Assembly (NCBI RefSeq): GCF_019236475.1
Contig: NZ_JAFAIX010000012.1
Location: 496,001-560,000, forward strand
Direction of reading: 5' to 3'
From: Chitinophaga sp.
GTDB taxonomy: Bacteria > Bacteroidota > Bacteroidia > Chitinophagales > Chitinophagaceae
Length of the DNA stretch: 64,000 nt
The translations under genes and the position numbers were made by a program. Position 1 is the first letter of the stretch. Each line of letters starts with the position of its first letter. The notes under the pieces were generated by a model. That model searched no databases, was not told the origin of the DNA, and saw nothing but the letters and a program-made list of their open reading frames with translations. This document shows, in pieces, positions 41,101-48,700 of the stretch.

Positions 41101-41268
41101 AGGGAGATAAGAATCGCTTCACCTGAAAGGGATCAAAATTGTTCAGATTGAATGATAGGGAGATGAAAGTCGCTCTCCCTGAAGAGGTATAAGGAAGTTT
41201 GGGTTGAACAACAAGGAGATAATAGCGATTTTTCTCGCAAGGGCGCAAAGGGACAAAGGATTATATTT
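41101..41268 (+). repeat. Three degenerate 56-bp tandem repeats
   Basis: Units begin AGGGAGAT (41101), AGGGAGAT (41157) and AAGGAGAT (41213), exactly 56 bp apart. Units 1 and 2 agree at about 35 of 56 positions, including TCGCT, CCTGAA, GTT and TTGAA blocks. Unit 3 is far more diverged. Confidence 0.55.
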
Positions 41269-41490
41269 TGTTGTTTATTAAGATCGCAAAGTCCATTGGG
41301 GCTACTTAATATTAGAACTGCTTTGATCCGGGAATTACCAGGTAGAGATCCCTAAATTCTTTGCGCTCTCAAACAACATAACACAATCAACAACATCTGC
41401 CTTTGCTCCTTTGCGAACTTTGCGAGATACAAACAGCAAAACACAATCATCAAACAAACCTCCTTTGTTGCTTTGCCAGAAATCCCATTC
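41234..41490. repeat. CGCAAAG-motif repeat block in inverted arrangement
   Basis: CTCGCAA-GGGCGCAAAG-GGACAAAGG (41234-41259) reads on the plus strand. The similar CTCGCAAAG-TTCGCAAAGG-AGCAAAGG reads on the minus strand at 41425-41400. Within the latter, a unit beginning AAACAnCAnAACACAATCA recurs at 41371 and 41431, 60 bp apart. This resembles dispersed intergenic repeats of the phylum. Confidence 0.5.
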
Positions 41491-41516
41491 GCTCTCCTCA
41501 ATGAAAGGGCATAAAA

Positions 41517-41547
41517 AAACCGGTGAAGATGTTATCTCCACCGGTTT
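41517..41547 (-). terminator. Intrinsic terminator of typA
   Basis: AAACCGGTG-a-AGAT / ATCT-c-CACCGGTTT stem with loop GTT. The A-run at 41513-41519 gives a minus-strand T-run. It lies 20 nt past the typA stop. Confidence 0.88.
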
Positions 41548-41567
41548 GTATCTTAAACATCCACTGA

Positions 41568-43376
41568 TTATGCTTCAGCTTTGATGCTCTTTGCATATTT
41601 CTTACGCTCTTCCTCATCCAGGATGGTTTTACGCATACGGATGTGGTTAGGTGTAACCTCGATGCACTCATCATGCTGGATGTACTCCATGCACTCTTCC
41701 AGTGTCATCAGGGTTTTAGGAGCAATGTTGGTAGCAGCATCACTTCCGCTCGCACGCATGTTGGTCAGTTTCTTACCTTCATTCGCATTTACTACCAGGT
41801 CACCAGGTTTGTTGTTCTCACCGATGATCATACCCTTGTACACATCTTCTCCTGGATCTACGAAGAAGAAACCACGATCCTGCAGTTTATCCAGAGAGTA
41901 ACCAGTAGTAGTACCTGCTTCTTTAGCAATCAGTACACCGTTGTTACGGCCAGGGATAGCACCTTTCCAAGCTTTGTACTCGCTGAAACGGTGTGCCATT
42001 ACAGCCTCACCAGCAGTAGCAGTCAGCATTTGTGTACGCAGACCAATCAGACCACGAGAAGGAATTTCAAACTCCAGGTGTTGCATTTCACCTTTAGTTT
42101 CCATGATCAGCATCTCACCTTTACGACGAGTTACCAAGTCAATTACTTTACTTGCAGATTCCTGTGGAACGTCTACCACCAGAATCTCATATGGTTCACA
42201 TTTCTTACCGTCAATGTTTTTCACGATAACCTGTGGCTGACCTACAGTCAACTCATAACCCTCACGACGCATAGTCTCAATCAATACACCTAAGTGCAAG
42301 ATACCACGACCATACACCAGGAAGCTATCCGCATTGTCAGAATCAACAACACGCAGCGCCAGGTTTTTCTCAGTTTCTTTAATCAGACGATCACGCAGGT
42401 GACGGCTAGTAACAAACTTACCATCTTTACCAAAGAATGGAGAGTTGTTAATACCGAACAGCATGTTCATGGTAGGCTCATCTACACTGATAACTGGCAG
42501 TGCTTCTGGTTCTTCACCATCTGCAAGAGTATCACCAATGTTGAAACCTTCAATACCTACTACCGCACAAATATCACCAGCAACAACTTCTGTTACTTTT
42601 CTCTTACCCAGCGCTTCGAAAATGTACAGCTCACGAACTTTCTGTTTTTTAACAGTACCATCCGCCTGCATCAGATTCACCCACTGGTTTTCCTGAATAG
42701 AACCACGTGTTACTTTACCCACAGCAATACGACCCAAGAAAGAAGAGTAATCCAAAGATGTAATCTGCAACTGCAGGTTACCTTCTTTTACTTTAGGTTC
42801 TGGAACGTACTGGAGAATACCATCCATCAGTGGAGTGATATCTTCACATTGAGTCAAAGAACTGTTGAACCAGCCATTCTTACCAGAACCATAGAAGGTT
42901 GGGAAGTTTAACTGCTCTTCATTTGCATCCAGGTTGAAGAACAATTCAAATACCGCATCATGCACCTCATCAGGGCGACAGTTAGCTTTATCCACCTTGT
43001 TGATAACAACAATTGGTTTCAGATTCAGTTGTAATGCTTTCTGCAGTACGAAACGAGTCTGTGGCATTGGTCCTTCGAAGGCATCCACCAACAGGATTAC
43101 ACCATCAGCCATTTTCAATACACGCTCTACCTCACCACCAAAGTCGGCGTGGCCCGGAGTATCGATCACATTAATCTTTGTACCCTTATATTCAACAGAA
43201 GCATTCTTACTGAAGATAGTGATACCACGCTCTCTTTCGAGATCGTTACTGTCCATGATCAACTCACCGGATTCCTGGTTCTCACGAAATACGTTAGTCT
43301 GATGAAGGATTTTGTCCACCAGGGTAGTCTTACCGTGGTCTACGTGTGCAATAATAGCGATATTACGAATATTCAT
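41568..43376 (-). CDS. typA: Translational GTPase TypA/BipA
   Basis: A 602-aa ribosome-binding GTPase. G1 AHVDHGKTTLVDKIL, switch I ERERGITIFSKN, G3 DTPGHADFGGEVERVL and G4 NKVDK are present, followed by the elongation-factor-like domains and the BipA-specific C-terminal domain (GNNGVLIAKEAG...). It aids 50S subunit assembly and growth under stress or cold. It is monocistronic, with an exact -7 box upstream and a hairpin in its leader (43390-43426). Length is normal. Confidence 0.96.
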   Translation of the reverse strand: MNIRNIAIIAHVDHGKTTLVDKILHQTNVFRENQESGELIMDSNDLERERGITIFSKNASVEYKGTKINVIDTPGHADFGGEVERVLKMADGVILLVDAFEGPMPQTRFVLQKALQLNLKPIVVINKVDKANCRPDEVHDAVFELFFNLDANEEQLNFPTFYGSGKNGWFNSSLTQCEDITPLMDGILQYVPEPKVKEGNLQLQITSLDYSSFLGRIAVGKVTRGSIQENQWVNLMQADGTVKKQKVRELYIFEALGKRKVTEVVAGDICAVVGIEGFNIGDTLADGEEPEALPVISVDEPTMNMLFGINNSPFFGKDGKFVTSRHLRDRLIKETEKNLALRVVDSDNADSFLVYGRGILHLGVLIETMRREGYELTVGQPQVIVKNIDGKKCEPYEILVVDVPQESASKVIDLVTRRKGEMLIMETKGEMQHLEFEIPSRGLIGLRTQMLTATAGEAVMAHRFSEYKAWKGAIPGRNNGVLIAKEAGTTTGYSLDKLQDRGFFFVDPGEDVYKGMIIGENNKPGDLVVNANEGKKLTNMRASGSDAATNIAPKTLMTLEECMEYIQHDECIEVTPNHIRMRKTILDEEERKKYAKSIKAEA

Positions 43377-43389
43377 ATACTTATATCTT

Positions 43390-43426
43390 TAGCTATCAGC
43401 CATTAACAAATTTTACGCTAATAGCT
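43390..43426 (-). promoter_or_regulatory. Hairpin in the typA leader
   Basis: On the minus strand TAGCTATTAGC pairs with GCTGATAGCTA over 11 positions (one wobble) around a 15-nt loop. It ends 13 nt before the typA ATG, so it could affect ribosome access. TypA works in cold, so a temperature-sensitive role is conceivable but untested. Confidence 0.4.
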
Positions 43427-43440
43427 ACAAAAAGAAGGCG

Positions 43441-43448
43441 CAAAGTTA
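43441..43448 (-). promoter_or_regulatory. -7 promoter element (TAACTTTG) for typA
   Basis: Exact TAnnTTTG on the minus strand, 64 nt upstream of the typA ATG. Confidence 0.55.
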
Positions 43449-43611
43449 CGAAAACCTAGCGAGAATGAAATCCCCCGGCTTTAAATAAATGTAATCATTT
43501 GGTCATGTCGGAATATTGGCTTACAAGAGCATGATAGCCAGTAGTTTACACGTAAATAATTGTAACTCATTCTTCCAGAAAAGGGATAACTTTATACTAA
43601 ACCATTCCCCA

Positions 43612-44604
43612 ATGAGAAACTATCTTTGCTCCCTCCTGCTGTTATTATTATATACCATCACCAACGCACAAAGCATCCCCCCACAAGATGCCATGTTATC
43701 CAGTTATGAATACCCATTTCCAGTGAAATTCCTGCGCCTGCAAGTCCAGCAGCAAACCGTCCGTATGGCCTATATGGACGTGCAGCCAGCCCACCCCAAT
43801 GGCAAAACAATTATGCTCCTGCATGGAAAAAATTTCTGCGCCGCCTATTGGGAGCAAACAGCCACCGATCTCAGCAATAAAGGGTTTCGCGTCATCATCC
43901 CCGATCAAATAGGATTTGGGAAATCATCCAAACCAGAACACTTCCAATTCACCTTTCAACAACTAGCCCTCAACACAAAAACATTACTAGATAGCCTCGG
44001 CATATCCAAACTGGTGGTACTAGGCCACTCTATGGGCGGCATGCTGGCCATCCGCTTCGCGCTGATGTTTCCTAGTGTAACGGAAAAACTAATACTGGAA
44101 AACCCTATTGGATTAGAAGATTGGAAGCTGAAAGTGCCCTATAAATCAGTGGATCAGTGGTATAAAGGAGAGCTTCAACAAGACTACCACGCCATCAAAC
44201 AATACCAGATGGAGAACTATTATGCCGGTAAATGGACACCGGAATATGATAAATGGGCCTCCCTCCTCGCCAGTTGGACCACCAGCCCAGATTATCCCAA
44301 AGTAGCCTGGAACGCAGCACTCACCTACGACATGATCTTTACACAGCCTGTCTGCTATGAGTTGGAACAAATCCGTGTACCCACACTGCTCATCATCGGA
44401 CAGCGCGACAGAACAGCACTCGGTAAGGCCAGTGTTCCGGAACATGTCAGCAAAACGATGGGAAACTATCCTGAACTAGGACGCAATGCAGCCAGACGCA
44501 TCCCCAACGCCCAATTGGCTGCCATGGAAGGCGTTGGTCACCTTCCTCACATTGAAGCCTATACGCAGTTTATTAAACCCTTGCTGGAATTCTTGAAAAA
44601 GTAA
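43612..44604 (+). CDS. Secreted alpha/beta hydrolase
   Basis: A 330-aa alpha/beta-hydrolase-fold protein. ATG 43612 begins a signal peptide (MRNYLCSLLLLLLYTITNAQ); an in-frame ATG further upstream is not used, because the intervening 32 residues do not fit a leader. The oxyanion HG is in IMLLHGKNFCAAYWE, the nucleophile Ser in VVLGHSMGGMLAIR, the Asp in LLIIGQRDRTALG and the His in GVGHLPHIEAY, so the triad is complete. The substrate is unknown. Its stop codon abuts the stop of the convergent patatin gene with no gap (44604/44605). Confidence 0.86.
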   Translation: MRNYLCSLLLLLLYTITNAQSIPPQDAMLSSYEYPFPVKFLRLQVQQQTVRMAYMDVQPAHPNGKTIMLLHGKNFCAAYWEQTATDLSNKGFRVIIPDQIGFGKSSKPEHFQFTFQQLALNTKTLLDSLGISKLVVLGHSMGGMLAIRFALMFPSVTEKLILENPIGLEDWKLKVPYKSVDQWYKGELQQDYHAIKQYQMENYYAGKWTPEYDKWASLLASWTTSPDYPKVAWNAALTYDMIFTQPVCYELEQIRVPTLLIIGQRDRTALGKASVPEHVSKTMGNYPELGRNAARRIPNAQLAAMEGVGHLPHIEAYTQFIKPLLEFLKK

Positions 44605-46833
44605 TTACTGCATCAGTTTCACTACAAAGTCCAAGGCCGACTGGTTGGCAGGATTTTCTAAGGCATCCGCGATATCTAATTTTTCCCTAGAGGTCAGGTG
44701 CCAAGACAAGGCGGCTGCTTTATCCGTTCGTTGTGGTACATACTGAAAAATCACTCGGTGGAATTTATTAGGGAAATAACCTTCCATATAGTTCACCAAA
44801 TCATCTTGATCGAAGTCCTGCATAGCAGACCAGTGCTGTTGCATAGTAAACAGCGGTTCAAAAACCAGGTCGCCAAGATCTTTGGTTTTCTTAATCGGCG
44901 AAATATCATTTTTACGCGTATCGCGCAACTGGAGGTAGATTACACCAGATGTATTTTCGTTTATCCAGTCCTTGAAGGTATACAAGTAGCGCAAGGTTGT
45001 CTGCTGGCCGAAGTTATCCCTGATACCGGCATCCATTACATCCACAATGGGATTGCTGGGCAAGAACGCATTGGGCAGTACATACGGGAATGTGGCACAC
45101 ATTCGGATGGCACTGGTGATACGCAGATCCATCGCACCCTGACGGGCAAAATATTGGGTAAAATCAACACCATCCACATCCCTTACTTGGCGAGTCGGGT
45201 ATTTATATTGTGGCGCACAGAGGTAACTTACAGGCAGTGGAGAAATAATTAACCGACGTCCATCTGCATTGATGGTCGAATTCCAGATCAACATAGGAAT
45301 GGTGGCGTTCAGTTCAGGTACACGATAATCACGAATACTCTTATTAAACACATTGTCCGTGTTTTGATTCAACTGCATCTCAAAGGCATAACCACGATCC
45401 TTTGCATAATGATTGGAGCCAATTTTGAAGCTCCATACAGGCGCAATAAAATCATTCACCGCCATAGCAGTAAATACAGGATTTAATAAGTCTTTGGAGA
45501 CACGATCTGCATAAATGGGATCGGTTAAACGAATATGTTTTCCGAGGGTTTGTTGATAATATAATTCTCGGAAATAAGTAGCGCCCATCATGCCGCCGGA
45601 GGCACCTGTCATCAGTACGGTATGCGGCATGAGTTGCCCATTGAGGAGGCTGTCCAGCCGCTGTAAAACGTTGAGGGTCCAAGTAGCAGAGCGACTCCCT
45701 CCCCCACTGAAATTCATCACTATCAACGGTGGATTTTGGTTTGCAGGGAATTTAGCCCTCCATTTCTTCAACACTTCCAGGGTAAGTTGTTTATCCCCTT
45801 CAGCTCTTTCCTTGGTGAAAAACTGCTGCAAGGCTTGGGGACTATACTCCGGACGCCCTTGCTTCTCCCTATAATTCAGGCCGTAGGCCTTATTTCTGTT
45901 ATCTACGATGTCATGTTCTACCAGCCAGTTCAAACCAAATAGGAGTACCAGCAAAATAGGAATAGACCAAGTTTGCAACATATAGGAAAATGCACCGGCT
46001 ACTCCGATCAAGAAAGCGAAAAACACCAGCACACTGGCACCTGCGGGAATCCGAAAAACAGCATGATCCATCATACTGGCCAGCACCAACATGACTATCA
46101 AGGCACATCCTACTGAAATCATCGCCGCGAAGTGATGTTGTTTCAGGATGGAATCCAGGTAATGTTTGTTATAGTGATCTACTTTCCTTGCCCGGCGGAC
46201 CTTCCAAGGGGTGGAGAAATAGTTGTTAACTGGTAAAGCGTTTTCATCCGGTTCCTGGGTAGGTTTCAGGATGGTACGGAGGAACTGTCGGGGATTTCCA
46301 AATCTCCGCTCCAATCGTCTACCTATATTTTTATCTGCATTAAAGAAATAGAAGAAGGAGAAGAAAATGATGAAAAGCACTCCACTGATATACCCTTCTC
46401 CCAGCAATAATATTTCTGGAACGGTATTGAGCTGTTCGTAACGTTGATATTCCCATCCGCGGTAAAGTACGCAGAACAAGAATGTCAGGGGAATAATGGA
46501 ATTATTCAGGCAATACCGAAAGAACGGCTGGGAAGTGGTAGCCAGGAATTTAAACCTACCCGTATGTAGGATAAAGGAGGTGATATGCCAGCTCATAATA
46601 AATGTGCCGGTTGCCATTCCGAGGATGGCAGTGCTATAAAAGTTCACTTTTCCTAAATATTCCGGCGCAAGGAACAGGGCATCGCCGCCGAATACTTTGG
46701 CAAATCCTCCATTAATAGTACTAAAGAGGATTACCCAGAAAACCAGCAATATCTGATACTTCCTGAAGTGCAGGAGCAGCAACTGAATAGGGAACGAATA
46801 GTATGTCTTTATAAGCAATAACTTCAACTTCAT
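44605..46833 (-). CDS. Membrane-anchored patatin-like phospholipase
   Basis: A 742-aa protein. The N-terminal half (to about 320) has six to eight hydrophobic helices; the C-terminal half is a patatin-type lipase domain. The oxyanion loop is NFSGGGSRSATW (about 382), the nucleophile GASGGMMGA (about 415) and the catalytic Asp is in VMDAGIRDNFG, where DG[AG] is usual and DAG is seen. Patatins hydrolyse acyl lipids. The start at ATG 46833 (MKLKLLLIKTYYSF) is preferred over one 12 codons upstream. The fusion of many membrane segments to patatin is uncommon outside this phylum. Confidence 0.82.
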   Translation of the reverse strand: MKLKLLLIKTYYSFPIQLLLLHFRKYQILLVFWVILFSTINGGFAKVFGGDALFLAPEYLGKVNFYSTAILGMATGTFIMSWHITSFILHTGRFKFLATTSQPFFRYCLNNSIIPLTFLFCVLYRGWEYQRYEQLNTVPEILLLGEGYISGVLFIIFFSFFYFFNADKNIGRRLERRFGNPRQFLRTILKPTQEPDENALPVNNYFSTPWKVRRARKVDHYNKHYLDSILKQHHFAAMISVGCALIVMLVLASMMDHAVFRIPAGASVLVFFAFLIGVAGAFSYMLQTWSIPILLVLLFGLNWLVEHDIVDNRNKAYGLNYREKQGRPEYSPQALQQFFTKERAEGDKQLTLEVLKKWRAKFPANQNPPLIVMNFSGGGSRSATWTLNVLQRLDSLLNGQLMPHTVLMTGASGGMMGATYFRELYYQQTLGKHIRLTDPIYADRVSKDLLNPVFTAMAVNDFIAPVWSFKIGSNHYAKDRGYAFEMQLNQNTDNVFNKSIRDYRVPELNATIPMLIWNSTINADGRRLIISPLPVSYLCAPQYKYPTRQVRDVDGVDFTQYFARQGAMDLRITSAIRMCATFPYVLPNAFLPSNPIVDVMDAGIRDNFGQQTTLRYLYTFKDWINENTSGVIYLQLRDTRKNDISPIKKTKDLGDLVFEPLFTMQQHWSAMQDFDQDDLVNYMEGYFPNKFHRVIFQYVPQRTDKAAALSWHLTSREKLDIADALENPANQSALDFVVKLMQ

Positions 46834-46894
46834 CAGACGATAATTACAAATAAAAATACGGATTTGCAATCATCCATCCGTATTTCATTCGTGA

Positions 46895-47938
46895 TTATGC
46901 CTTTCCTCTGCTCAGGAAATATGTCCAAACGAGGGATAGCAGCAGGAGCATACCTACGCCCTGATGCAGTATAGCGAAGGAAATTGGAATAGTAACCTGG
47001 CTATTCAGGAGCGTAAGAACGCCCAAAAGCACCTGCAATAATACCAGCACCAAAGGCAGGTAACGGATACCATGAAGGGCAGTATGTGCGGGAACTTTTG
47101 CTGATTTTAGCCACCAGATCGCCACTAATATAGTTATCAGGTATGCAAGACCGCGGTGAATAAATTGAATGGTAATGGGGTTATGGAAGATATCATGAAA
47201 GACATTACCGCTGGAGAACATGCCTGTAGGCACCCAAGCGCCGTTGATATCCGGCCATGTATTGGCATTGAGGGCAGCATGCAGCCCTGCCATGAATGCG
47301 CCATAAATCAACTGCAACACCAATATGCCCAGCAGCCAGCCATTGAGCTTGCGCAAAGCAGGCACATATAATATCTGTTGTTGTTTAACGCTGAGTCGCA
47401 GGGCGAACCAGAACACATAACAAAGCAACACCAGTGCAGAAATAAAGTGAATCGCCAGGCGGATATGGTTTACGCGGATATCTTCATTATTCAGGCCACT
47501 CACCACCATGATCCAACCAATAGCACCTTGCAGCGCACCTAATGCAAACAGGATGAGCATTGGATTGATCATACTCTGATCAATCTTCTTTTTGGCAATA
47601 AAATATATGAAAGGAATCAGAAATACCACTCCCATGAGCCTTGCCCAATCGCGATGGAACCACTCCCAGAAATAAATGGCTTTAAAATCTGAAAGGGTAA
47701 AATGATTATTTACCAGTTTATACTGTGCAATTTCTTTATATCCATCAAAAGCACGTTTCCAGGCCTCCTCATTCATTGGCGGAAATGCGCCCAACAATGG
47801 CTGCCATTCCGTAATAGACAATCCTGAACCTGTCAGTCGGGTAATTCCTCCCAAGAGTACCTGTATAATCAGCATGCCCACGCCAATATATAACCATATG
47901 GCCACAGGGCGATTATTCTTCAATTGAACTGTTTCCAT
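46895..47938 (-). CDS. ctaA: Heme A synthase (COX15/CtaA)
   Basis: A 347-aa membrane protein with eight predicted helices. GGITRLTGSGLSITEWQPL, EFxHR-like FWEWFHRDWARLMG (heme-ligand His), VNHIRLAIHFI and IHRGLAYLI match CtaA/COX15, with the paired histidines in both four-helix halves. It oxidises the C8 methyl of heme O to the formyl group of heme A for aa3-type cytochrome oxidase. It is monocistronic, divergent from the gene at 48118; a near -7 (TAATTTCG) lies 8 nt upstream. Heme O synthase and oxidase genes are not in the window. Confidence 0.94.
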   Translation of the reverse strand: METVQLKNNRPVAIWLYIGVGMLIIQVLLGGITRLTGSGLSITEWQPLLGAFPPMNEEAWKRAFDGYKEIAQYKLVNNHFTLSDFKAIYFWEWFHRDWARLMGVVFLIPFIYFIAKKKIDQSMINPMLILFALGALQGAIGWIMVVSGLNNEDIRVNHIRLAIHFISALVLLCYVFWFALRLSVKQQQILYVPALRKLNGWLLGILVLQLIYGAFMAGLHAALNANTWPDINGAWVPTGMFSSGNVFHDIFHNPITIQFIHRGLAYLITILVAIWWLKSAKVPAHTALHGIRYLPLVLVLLQVLLGVLTLLNSQVTIPISFAILHQGVGMLLLLSLVWTYFLSRGKA

Positions 47939-48011
47939 AAACGATGCGAAATTAGGACAGAATTCGTCAATCGCTTCAAATTTCTCACATTATTTTAACA
48001 GCCGGTTAATA

Positions 48012-48039
48012 TTGGCTTAACGCTGGCATCAGATCTTTG
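48012..48039 (+). promoter_or_regulatory. Candidate promoter (TTG - 17 nt - GATCTTTG)
   Basis: GATCTTTG (48032-48039) differs from TAnnTTTG only in its first base (GA for TA), with TTG at 48012-48014. It lies 79 nt before ATG 48118. Confidence 0.35.
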
Positions 48040-48117
48040 CGTCGAAAAGTTAAACGGCACCATTGTATTAGCTAATACCTGCCCTATTTAAGTACAAAAC
48101 ATTAAAAAATTAATGTC

Positions 48118-48558
48118 ATGAAACTTGTTTTAGCTCCGAAAGTGAGATTGATCTTAACAGTGGCTATTTTGTTTAGCACTATTACCGCGATGGCTCAAGA
48201 TAACACCTTCGCTTTCAACAAAGTAAGCATTGCTAACGCTGCACCAGAAAACGGTTCTCCTAAAGCAACCGTAAATATGGATCTGGCACAACAAAACAAA
48301 AGCACGCTGCTCTTCAGATTGTCTATCAACAATCCTGAAAATGAGAAGCTGACACTGTACATCAAAGACAAAAACAATTATACCCTTCACAGGGAAATAT
48401 TACCTGCAACTGCTAGATATGTAGGCAGCTATAACCTGGAATCCCTGGAGGACGGCGACTACTCCTTCGAGATCAGAAGTGGTAAAAACAAAGTAATGGA
48501 GAAAACTGTGGGAATCCACACATCCACCGTTGTTAACAGAAATGTATCTGTAGAGTAG
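48118..48558 (+). CDS. Small secreted beta-sandwich protein
   Basis: A 146-aa exported protein. The signal peptide is LILTVAILFSTITAMAQ preceded by a basic region. The mature part reads as seven or so short beta strands: STLLFRLSINNPENEKLTLYI, ATARYVGSYNLESL and GDYSFEIRSGKNKVMEKTVG. This is an immunoglobulin or fibronectin-like layout, similar to small DUF3244-type proteins of Bacteroidota, though I cannot assign a family firmly. It ends in a strong terminator. It is monocistronic and divergent from ctaA. Confidence 0.65.
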   Translation: MKLVLAPKVRLILTVAILFSTITAMAQDNTFAFNKVSIANAAPENGSPKATVNMDLAQQNKSTLLFRLSINNPENEKLTLYIKDKNNYTLHREILPATARYVGSYNLESLEDGDYSFEIRSGKNKVMEKTVGIHTSTVVNRNVSVE

Positions 48559-48580
48559 TAATGGCTTTACAGAAAAAAGT

Positions 48581-48620
48581 AAACGGGCTGACCAACTAGT
48601 TTTGGGCAGCCCGTTTTAAT
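48581..48620 (+). terminator. Intrinsic terminator of the secreted beta-sandwich gene
   Basis: AAACGGGCTG/CAGCCCGTTT 10-bp stem (48581-48590 / 48607-48616) with an inner CCAA/TTGG, then T and AT-rich sequence. It lies 22 nt past the stop. Confidence 0.85.
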
Positions 48621-48652
48621 TATTTATACCTCGATGCTGGTGTAAAAAAAGA

Positions 48653-48673
48653 AGATGGCCGAAGTGGCCATCT
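48653..48673 (-). terminator. Intrinsic terminator of the GH3/beta-lactamase fusion gene
   Basis: AGATGGCC/GGCCATCT 8-bp stem with 5-nt loop; the A7 at 48643-48649 gives the minus-strand T-run. Confidence 0.8.
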
Positions 48674-48700
48674 CCCTATAACATATATATAACAAGCTAC

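Larger units (their letters stand above)
40688..41567. other. 880-bp structured, repeat-rich intergenic region between recA and typA
   Basis: Contents in order: hairpin with 9-bp outer stem ACAATAACA/TGTTATTGT (40732-40782); small hairpin CATTGT/ACAATG (40857-40876); 15-bp inverted repeat (40891-40949); plus-strand terminator (41014-41046); three degenerate 56-bp tandem units (41101-41268); a CGCAAAG-rich inverted and repeated block (41234-41490); and the typA terminator (41517-41547). No protein-coding sequence is supported. Confidence 0.7.

Noticed and set aside
41101..41268. CRISPR-like array suggested by regular 56-bp spacing
   Set aside because: The units are similar along their full length rather than having constant repeats and unique spacers, only three exist and there are no cas genes.
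41335..41541. 68-codon minus-strand frame in the recA-typA gap
   Set aside because: It runs through the CGCAAAG repeats and into the typA terminator; its peptide (SRKVRKGAKAD region) is a translation of repeat units, not a protein domain.
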